Shown: piece by piece, positions 14,367-19,519 of the stretch | How the letters are laid out: every line of letters begins with the position of its first letter | Numbering within the stretch: position 1 is the stretch's first letter | Assembly (NCBI GenBank): GCA_947476765.1 | Contig: CANJRK010000003.1 | Location: forward strand, 1 to 19,519 | Length of the DNA stretch: 19,519 nucleotides | DNA from: Actinomycetota bacterium | GTDB taxonomy: Bacteria > Actinomycetota > Actinomycetes > S36-B12 > UBA5976 | Direction: 5' to 3' | Program-made: the position numbers and the translations under genes | Notes under the pieces: generated by a model | The model's database searches: none | Told to the model about the DNA's origin: nothing | Seen by the model: the letters and a program-made list of their open reading frames with translations, nothing else

Positions 14367-15648
14367 CCTCGGCATCCTCTGTGGTAAATGAATCACGAGA
14401 GATAACTACTGTGTCAATGCGATGGCGGCGACCAGCGGTTGATTCCGCTGTAAGTGTCCAACTAGCAATATCAACACTAGCTCCTGGAATCGGTACGATT
14501 CCCAAACGTTTGGCCATTAAGCCACCCACCGTGTCCACGCCTTCATCGTCAATTTCTGTTTCAAGCAACTCTGCCAAGTCATCAACGTGAAGTCTTGAAC
14601 TAACTCGATATTCACCATTAGCTAACTCTTCGATATCTGGACCAAGCACGTCATGTTCGTCCGCTATCTCGCCAACAATTTCTTCAAGTACATCTTCGAT
14701 AGTTACCAACCCAGCAGTGCCGCCATACTCATCTACCAAAACTGCAAGATGTGTGCGGGCACTTTGCATGTCTCGCAAAAGTTCATCCACACTTCGACTA
14801 TCGGGCACCATGAATGCCGGACGCATCAAGTCTGAAACTCGCTCGGTCGATTGCGATTCTTGGTGTTCAAAAACTCGGCGTGCTATGTCTTTGATGTAAA
14901 CCACACCTACGATGTCATCGATACCATCGCCCACTACTGGAATTCGCGAATAACCTGAGCGCAGTCCAAGTGACATTGCCTGACGCAAAGTTTTGTGAGT
15001 CTCGATCCATACCATTTCAGTTCGAGGCACCATAACTTCCCGCGCAATAGTGTCGCCTAATTCAAATACGGAATGAATCATCTGTCTTTCGTCATCCTCG
15101 ATAACCGAGTCTGCTCCTGCCATGTCCACCAACTCACGCAATTCAGCTTGCGTAGAAAATGGGCCTTCGCGGAAACCTTGGCCAGGAGTGATCGCATTAC
15201 CAATCAAAATGAAAAGCCGAGTCAACGGACCAAAAACTACCGTAACCATTCGGGTCAAGCGAACCGTTGATAATGAAATTTGGTCTGCCTTTTGGCGACC
15301 TAGCGTTTGCGGTGCAACCCCTAGCAAGATATAGCCGACCAAAACCATGATTGCTGAAGACGTTACCAAGGCTGCGTTGTTATCAACGAAAATTCCCAAT
15401 GATGCGGTTGTGACTAGAACCACTGCAATCGTGGAAAGAGTTAAATGAGCAAACAGAAGCGAATTAACATACTTAGCTCTGTCGTCGAGTAATTTACTCA
15501 ATCGGGCAGCTCGTTTGTTGCCGTCTTTTCGCAGTTGTTCCACTGTTGCCTTACTTACCCGAGCAAGTGCAGTCTCGGTTGCCACGAAAACAGCAGCGAA
15601 TAAAACCATTACTAAGGCAATTACTAACAAAAGTGAGTTATGGCTCAA
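14359..15648 (-). CDS. CorC/HlyC family CNNM-CBS membrane protein
   Basis: A 429-residue protein with the CNNM (DUF21) transmembrane domain (about 1-150, four helices), two CBS domains (about 207-262 and 272-330) and a CorC_HlyC domain (about 345-420). Signatures are VMVPRTEMVWI at the first CBS start and VLVDEYGGTAGLVTIEDVLEEIVGEI in the second. Relatives are proposed Mg2+/Co2+ transporters or efflux regulators; 'hemolysin' is a historical name. The start is TTG 15648, whose bases overlap the ybeY stop in TTGA, the TTG version of the common ATGA coupling. This gene sits between ybeY and the cda-like gene in actinobacteria generally. Confidence 0.92.
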   Translation of the reverse strand: MSHNSLLLVIALVMVLFAAVFVATETALARVSKATVEQLRKDGNKRAARLSKLLDDRAKYVNSLLFAHLTLSTIAVVLVTTASLGIFVDNNAALVTSSAIMVLVGYILLGVAPQTLGRQKADQISLSTVRLTRMVTVVFGPLTRLFILIGNAITPGQGFREGPFSTQAELRELVDMAGADSVIEDDERQMIHSVFELGDTIAREVMVPRTEMVWIETHKTLRQAMSLGLRSGYSRIPVVGDGIDDIVGVVYIKDIARRVFEHQESQSTERVSDLMRPAFMVPDSRSVDELLRDMQSARTHLAVLVDEYGGTAGLVTIEDVLEEIVGEIADEHDVLGPDIEELANGEYRVSSRLHVDDLAELLETEIDDEGVDTVGGLMAKRLGIVPIPGASVDIASWTLTAESTAGRRHRIDTVVISRDSFTTEDAEDE

Positions 15649-16115
15649 GACAACCCACGAGCATTACGCTCGCCTTCCCATTGGGCCAGCAGTTGCGCCT
15701 GTAATCCAAACATAACTTTATGCTCGTCAGGTTCGGCATGATCATGCCCCAATAAGTGCAAAATGCCATGGGTAAGGAGTAATCGTAATTCCACTTCCAT
15801 CGAGTGGCCCGCTTGTTCACCTTGGCGCTGGGCAACTGCAGGGCAAAGAACAACGTCACCTAATACCCCTTCGTCACTTGGGCGTTCAGTAGTTCCAGCT
15901 CGTAGCTCATCCATTGGGAAACTTAAAACATCAGTGGAGCCTGGCTCGTCCATGAATTTCTCATGTAAAGCAGCCATGGCAACTTCATCAACCAACAAAA
16001 TGGATAACTCAGCGGCAGGATTAATGTGCAAACTACGCAACACGAACTGCGCCTGTGAAGAAATCTCTAATTCATTAACTTCGTGTTCGGACTCGTTATT
16101 GACATCAATTGACAT
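15645..16115 (-). CDS. ybeY: Endoribonuclease YbeY
   Basis: YbeY is a zinc-dependent RNase involved in 16S rRNA 3'-end maturation and ribosome quality control. The 156-residue protein has the full zinc signature HGILHLLGHDH (H116, H120, H126) and the STDVLSFP motif (60-67). Length is normal. The ATG lies 2 bases after the phoH stop, with AGGA about 11 bases upstream. The phoH-ybeY-corC-era order is widely conserved in bacteria and supports joint roles in RNA metabolism. Confidence 0.96.
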   Translation of the reverse strand: MSIDVNNESEHEVNELEISSQAQFVLRSLHINPAAELSILLVDEVAMAALHEKFMDEPGSTDVLSFPMDELRAGTTERPSDEGVLGDVVLCPAVAQRQGEQAGHSMEVELRLLLTHGILHLLGHDHAEPDEHKVMFGLQAQLLAQWEGERNARGLS

Positions 16116-16117
16116 AA

Positions 16118-17122
16118 TTAAGAATTCCTACGCTCAATGCGGGGATCTTGAGCCGCTCGCTTTTCTTCATAGCGACCATAAGCATCAACGATCTGGCCAA
16201 CAAGTTTGTGCCTTACAACATCTGTTGAAGTCAGCTCGCAAAACGCAACATCATCTATGTCTTCGAGAATGTCGCGAACTACTCGCAGTCCACTTGTAGT
16301 GCCACTTGGCAAATCGATTTGTGTTACATCTCCAGTAATAACCATCGTGGAACCAAACCCAAGACGAGTCAAAAACATTTTCATTTGCTCAGCAGATGTG
16401 TTCTGTGCTTCATCCAAAATAATGAATGCATCATTTAATGTTCGGCCGCGCATGTAGGCAAGTGGCGCAACTTCAATGACACCACTTGTCATAAGTCTGG
16501 GAATTGAATCGGGATCAACCATGTCATGCAAAGCGTCGTATAACGGTCGCAAATACGGATCGATTTTTTCGCTCAATGTTCCCGGCAAGAAGCCAAGCCT
16601 CTCTCCAGCTTCAACAGCTGGGCGCGTCAAAATGATGCGTGAAACTTGCTTACTTTGTAGAGCCTGAACCGCTTTCGCTACTGCTAAATATGTTTTTCCA
16701 GTTCCGGCAGGTCCAATTCCAAATACCACTGTGTTTTCGTCAATGGCATCAACATATCGCTTTTGATTCAAGGTCTTGGCTCTAATAGTTCGGCCTCGGC
16801 TCGAGAGAATATTTGCAGTTAGGACATCCGCGGGACGAACGTCTGAACGCAACATTGAAATTGATCTCTCAACGGATTCTGGAGTTAGCCCTTGTCCGGT
16901 TCGCAAGACAACTAGCATCTCGGCTAGCAAAGTTTCGATTAAGGCAACACTTGATTTTGGTCCATCAAGTGTTACCTCGTTTCCTCTAACCAAGATCACA
17001 CAATCCGTGAAGGACTTTTCGATAACTCGAACCAATTCATCGCGAGCCCCAGTTACGGAAACCATCGGAGTGGACGTGGGTATCACCACAACTGTGTGGG
17101 ATGGCGAAGGAGAGACTGTCAT
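16118..17122 (-). CDS. phoH: PhoH-family ATPase
   Basis: A 334-residue P-loop ATPase of the PhoH/PhoL family, thought to act on RNA. Walker A is GPAGTGKT (137-144) and Walker B FIILDEAQN (233-241). Between them lie LTRPAVEAGERLGFLPG (165-181) and the MRGRTLNDA box. The N-terminal ~100 residues match the KH-like region of PhoL proteins. Genetic context with ybeY is conserved and suggests joint action in rRNA processing. The ATG has AGGA 3 bases upstream; a TAGAAT lies 8 bases upstream, so a leaderless transcript is also possible. It is separated from the HIT gene by 51 bases. Confidence 0.95.
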   Translation of the reverse strand: MTVSPSPSHTVVVIPTSTPMVSVTGARDELVRVIEKSFTDCVILVRGNEVTLDGPKSSVALIETLLAEMLVVLRTGQGLTPESVERSISMLRSDVRPADVLTANILSSRGRTIRAKTLNQKRYVDAIDENTVVFGIGPAGTGKTYLAVAKAVQALQSKQVSRIILTRPAVEAGERLGFLPGTLSEKIDPYLRPLYDALHDMVDPDSIPRLMTSGVIEVAPLAYMRGRTLNDAFIILDEAQNTSAEQMKMFLTRLGFGSTMVITGDVTQIDLPSGTTSGLRVVRDILEDIDDVAFCELTSTDVVRHKLVGQIVDAYGRYEEKRAAQDPRIERRNS

Positions 17123-17130
17123 TTGTCCTA

Positions 17131-17159
17131 ATTCTATTGCACTATTTACGTTGCTGATA
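17131..17159 (-). promoter_or_regulatory. Candidate internal promoter before phoH
   Basis: On the minus strand TATCAG (17159-17154, weak -35) and TAGAAT (17136-17131, good -10) are 17 bases apart. The -10 ends 8 bases before the phoH ATG, a spacing seen for leaderless genes. The 51-base HIT-phoH gap is the largest in the cluster, which is consistent with an internal promoter. Confidence 0.35.
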
Positions 17160-17173
17160 TGGCTGTTTGCGTA

Positions 17174-17515
17174 CTAGCCCGGCGGCCAAGTGAGGCTACG
17201 GCCACCTAGGACGTGGAAATGCACATGTCCTACGGACTGTCCGCCATCACTACCAGTGTTGGTAACGATTCGATATCCGTTGGTAAGTCCTTCTTGCTCG
17301 GCTACTTGAGCGGCAAGCCCAATAAGCTCGCCAGCCAGTTTCGGGTCATGTTGTGCAATCTCTTGGGCATCAGTGAAATGTTCGCGTGGAATTACCAGCA
17401 CGTGAGTCGGAGCTTTTGGATCTATGTCTCGGAATGCAACCGCATTTTCAGTTTCTAAAACTATTTGGGCAGGTATTTCTGACGATGCGATTTTACAAAA
17501 TAAACAGTCATTCAT
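17174..17515 (-). CDS. HIT-family nucleotide-binding hydrolase (HinT-like)
   Basis: A 113-residue histidine-triad protein. The active-site motif is HVHFH (H97, H99, H101) in GHVHFHVLGGR, and the zinc CxxC is C4-C7 (CLFC). HinT-like enzymes hydrolyse AMP-lysine, AMP-amide and related nucleoside phosphoramidates. Length and ends (MNDCLFCKIASSEIPA... to ...WPPG) match the family. The ATG is 8 bases from the rsmE stop, and TAGGAA, overlapping that stop, serves as ribosome site with 5 bases of spacing. It is part of the conserved hrcA-dnaJ-rsmE-HIT-phoH run. Confidence 0.94.
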   Translation of the reverse strand: MNDCLFCKIASSEIPAQIVLETENAVAFRDIDPKAPTHVLVIPREHFTDAQEIAQHDPKLAGELIGLAAQVAEQEGLTNGYRIVTNTGSDGGQSVGHVHFHVLGGRSLTWPPG

Positions 17516-17523
17516 GTCGATTC

Positions 17524-18258
17524 CTAAGACCAGCGCTGACTGCGCATTAGTAGGCCACCAACAGCAATCGCGCCGGCGGTTGAAGTTCGCATCACACTGG
17601 CGCCCATGTGAACGACGCGAGCGCCCGCAGCGGTAAATGCCGCAAGTTCATCTGGCGAAATTCCGCCTTCTGGTCCTACAACAATGATGATGGTTCCTTG
17701 CTCTCTAATCGCACAAGCTGCCAACGCTTGGTCAGCACTTTCATGTAACACGAAAACACTCTGGGCTTGCGACATAAGTTCACACACTTGTTCAGTTGTA
17801 TGTAGTTGTGAGATTTCTGGTATCCAAGCCCGACGAGATTGCTTTGCTGATTCTCGCGAAGTTCGACGCCACTTTTCTAAACCTTTATCGATCGAGTCCC
17901 ATTTGCCAATCGCGTGCTCGGCCTTCCAAGGGATGATCGCATCAGCGCCCACTTCAGTAAGCATCTCAACGGCCAGCTCTGCGCGTTCACCTTTTGCTAA
18001 TGCTTGAACCACAACAAATCTAGGCTCCGGTGCTTCTTCAAAAGTTACGCGATCAATTGTTAAGTCCAGACTGGCTTTATGAACTTTGGTGACAGTTGCA
18101 TAAGCTCTGGTGCCTTGTCCATCACATAAATTTATGACTTCGCCCGCGCGCATGCGCTTGACGGTCGCTGCATGACGTCCCTCATCACCCGAAAGCGTAA
18201 AAGATTTTGTATCCTTAGTAATTTCGCCTGGGGTAACCAGGAATTCAGCTGCTGTCAT
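17524..18258 (-). CDS. rsmE: 16S rRNA m3U1498 methyltransferase RsmE
   Basis: RsmE is a SPOUT-fold, SAM-dependent enzyme that methylates N3 of U1498 (E. coli numbering) in 16S rRNA. The 244-residue protein has an N-terminal PUA-like RNA-binding part (about 15-75, GDEGRHAATVKRM). The SPOUT knot follows: QALAKGERAELAVEMLTEVG (85-104), ESAKQSRR (136-143), VVGPEGGIS (193-201) and the SAM-loop VMRTSTAGA (222-230). The ATG overlaps the dnaJ stop by 4 bases (ATGA). The pairing with dnaJ is conserved in Gram-positive bacteria. Confidence 0.95.
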   Translation of the reverse strand: MTAAEFLVTPGEITKDTKSFTLSGDEGRHAATVKRMRAGEVINLCDGQGTRAYATVTKVHKASLDLTIDRVTFEEAPEPRFVVVQALAKGERAELAVEMLTEVGADAIIPWKAEHAIGKWDSIDKGLEKWRRTSRESAKQSRRAWIPEISQLHTTEQVCELMSQAQSVFVLHESADQALAACAIREQGTIIIVVGPEGGISPDELAAFTAAGARVVHMGASVMRTSTAGAIAVGGLLMRSQRWS

Positions 18259-19373
18259 CTGGCGGTAAACGCATCCTTTAATTTTCCAAACAAACTGGAA
18301 GCTTGTTCGTGTAATTGGCCAGTTGGACTATCTTCGCCACGCATAACAGAAAGCTGACGAAGTAAATCTTCTTGGGCAGCATCTAAATGAGTTGGTGTCA
18401 AAATTTCTAAATGAACGACCAGATCGCCGCGACCGGATGAACGTAATCTAGGCATACCTTGTCCACGCAGTGTTACGGTTGCGCCAGATTGAGTGCCAGC
18501 CTTGACGTGAATTGGTGCCATGCCATCAAGAGTTTCAAGTTCCATAGTTGCGCCCAGCGCTGCAGCAGTCATTGGCATCGACATGGTCGCATGTAGTTGA
18601 TCGCCGCGTCGCTGGAATACCGGATGCGGAATTTCTATCAATTCAACATAAAGATCGCCAGCCGGTCCACCGCCTGGTCCTACCTCACCTTGTCCCGTCA
18701 TTTGGATTCGAGTTCCGCCTTCAACGCCTGGTGGAATTTGCACCGACATGGTGCTACGCGTACGCACTCGACCATCGCCGGCACATTCAGCACAAGGATG
18801 GGGATTCAAGGTACCAAAACCTTGACACTGCGGGCACTGTCGCGAAGTCATAACTTGACCTAAGAATGACTTTTGTACTGATTGCACTTCGCCACGGCCA
18901 GCACACATTGAGCAATCAATAATTGCCGCGCCAGATGTAGTGCCAACACCCGTGCAAGACGTACATACAACTGCAGTATCGACCGCAAATTCTCGAGTCG
19001 TACCAAATGCTGCTTCTTCTAATGTGACTTGCAAACGAATTAGCGCATCTTGTCCACGGCGCTTTCGCGACCTTGGACCACGTTGGCCACCGCCACCAAA
19101 GAATGCATCAACGATGTCTCCGAAACCAAAGCCAGCAGCAGAGTTAAATCCACCACCAGAAGAAAATGGATCGCCACCTAAGTCAAACATCTCGCGCTTT
19201 TGTGGATCAGACAAAACTTCATATGCCGCTGTGACATCTTTGAATTTTTCGCCAGCCTCTGCGCCAGGATTAACATCCGGGTGGAGTTCACGAGCCAGCT
19301 TTCGGTAGGCCCGCTTAATTTCCTCAGGTGTGGCGTCGCTACTTACGCCTAATATTTTGTAGTAATCAGCCAT
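18255..19373 (-). CDS. dnaJ: Chaperone DnaJ (HrcA-linked, DnaJ2 type)
   Basis: DnaJ is the Hsp40 partner of DnaK and stimulates its ATPase while delivering unfolded clients. The 372-residue protein has the J domain with HPD at 31-33, a Gly/Phe-rich linker (about 66-98), and four CxxCxGxG zinc motifs (C137/C140, C154/C157, C180/C183, C194/C197). C-terminal substrate-binding domains follow. The ATG lies 2 bases after the hrcA stop, with AGGA about 9 bases upstream inside hrcA. The hrcA-dnaJ pair without grpE/dnaK is the actinobacterial arrangement; a separate dnaK operon would be expected elsewhere. It is likely controlled by HrcA/CIRCE upstream of hrcA, outside the window. Confidence 0.97.
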   Translation of the reverse strand: MADYYKILGVSSDATPEEIKRAYRKLARELHPDVNPGAEAGEKFKDVTAAYEVLSDPQKREMFDLGGDPFSSGGGFNSAAGFGFGDIVDAFFGGGGQRGPRSRKRRGQDALIRLQVTLEEAAFGTTREFAVDTAVVCTSCTGVGTTSGAAIIDCSMCAGRGEVQSVQKSFLGQVMTSRQCPQCQGFGTLNPHPCAECAGDGRVRTRSTMSVQIPPGVEGGTRIQMTGQGEVGPGGGPAGDLYVELIEIPHPVFQRRGDQLHATMSMPMTAAALGATMELETLDGMAPIHVKAGTQSGATVTLRGQGMPRLRSSGRGDLVVHLEILTPTHLDAAQEDLLRQLSVMRGEDSPTGQLHEQASSLFGKLKDAFTAR

Positions 19374-19375
19374 GA

Positions 19376-19519
19376 TTATTGATCCTGCAAAATCTGGCCA
19401 ACGTAGCGAGCAACTGCGCGAACTGCGCCCATAGAACCGGCATAGTCCATTCGAGTTGGCCCAAGAATTCCCATTGTTGCAAGTGCTTGGTCACCCGAGC
19501 CATAACCAACTGTCACCAA
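19376..19519 (-). CDS. hrcA: Heat-shock repressor HrcA, C-terminal end only
   Basis: The frame stays open from the right edge to TAA at 19378-19376 and encodes the last 47 residues of HrcA. The sequence reads VGYGSGDQALATMGILGPTR then MDY and GAVRAVARYVGQIL, the very conserved HrcA C-terminus (SG...LGV.GPTRMDY...AVRAVARYV). HrcA represses heat-shock genes by binding CIRCE elements. The start and DNA-binding domain lie beyond base 19519. The gene precedes dnaJ by 2 bases in the same operon. Confidence 0.9.
   Translation of the reverse strand: MVTVGYGSGDQALATMGILGPTRMDYAGSMGAVRAVARYVGQILQDQ

Noticed and set aside
15763..16299. Long open frame on + opposite ybeY and phoH
   Set aside because: Its composition (Ser, Thr, Arg, Pro-rich with no domain) is that of a shadow frame, and both strands cannot plausibly be coding where ybeY and phoH are clear.
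1..19519. Defence system, CRISPR, prophage or biosynthetic cluster
   Set aside because: No repeats-spacers, transposases, nuclease-effector pairs or synthase genes were found; nearly all genes are actinobacterial core genes in conserved order.

Overview
This window is a dense block of bacterial core genes. Gene content and order (hrcA-dnaJ-rsmE-HIT-phoH-ybeY-corC-cda-like-era, recO-uppS, zur, glyS-dus-dgt-dnaG) match the conserved Actinobacteria arrangement. The sequence looks only moderately GC-rich by eye (roughly 45-50%). Genes overlap or nearly touch, and no intergenic stretch exceeds about 130 bases. That suggests a streamlined, lower-GC actinobacterium such as an aquatic lineage; the exact taxon is inference. 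No insertion sequence, CRISPR array, prophage or rRNA gene was seen.

Layout, left to right. (1) Bases 1-1059: the 3' part of a phospholipase-D-like gene on + and a terminator that probably serves both strands. (2) 1063-7312, all minus, transcribed leftward: glyS, dus, dgt, dnaG and an actinobacterial conserved gene joined by 1-base overlaps or gaps, followed by tRNA-Asn with a possible promoter of its own. (3) 7428-8045, +: an unrecognised lipoprotein, divergent from glyS. (4) 8038-9142, minus: three small accessory genes (DUF6703-like membrane protein, ABM-like protein, reduced phosphoribosyltransferase-like protein). (5) 9187-10375, +: a ZIP metal transporter and a Zur-type Fur regulator behind a consensus-like promoter flanked by two Zur-box-like sequences. 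(6) 10372-11907, minus: recO then uppS. (7) 11961-13079, +: AI-2E family membrane protein, probably leaderless. (8) 13086-19519, minus: a long cluster from hrcA (cut by the window edge) through dnaJ, rsmE, HIT, phoH, ybeY, corC and a cytidine-deaminase-like gene to era.

Functions. The right-hand cluster combines heat-shock control and folding (HrcA, DnaJ) with rRNA modification, rRNA maturation and ribosome assembly (RsmE, YbeY, Era, with PhoH alongside). The left-hand cluster covers tRNA charging (GlyS, tRNA-Asn), tRNA modification (Dus), dNTP balance (Dgt) and primer synthesis (DnaG). RecO and UppS serve recombination repair and cell-wall lipid carrier synthesis. The clearest regulatory unit is the zinc module: ZIP importer, Zur repressor and two candidate operators on one promoter.

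The window is mostly housekeeping and I do not see a clear new defence or biosynthetic system. The most distinctive points are the ZIP-zur control region, a shortened phosphoribosyltransferase-like protein in an accessory trio, and a cysteine-rich PLD-like gene next to tRNA-Asn.
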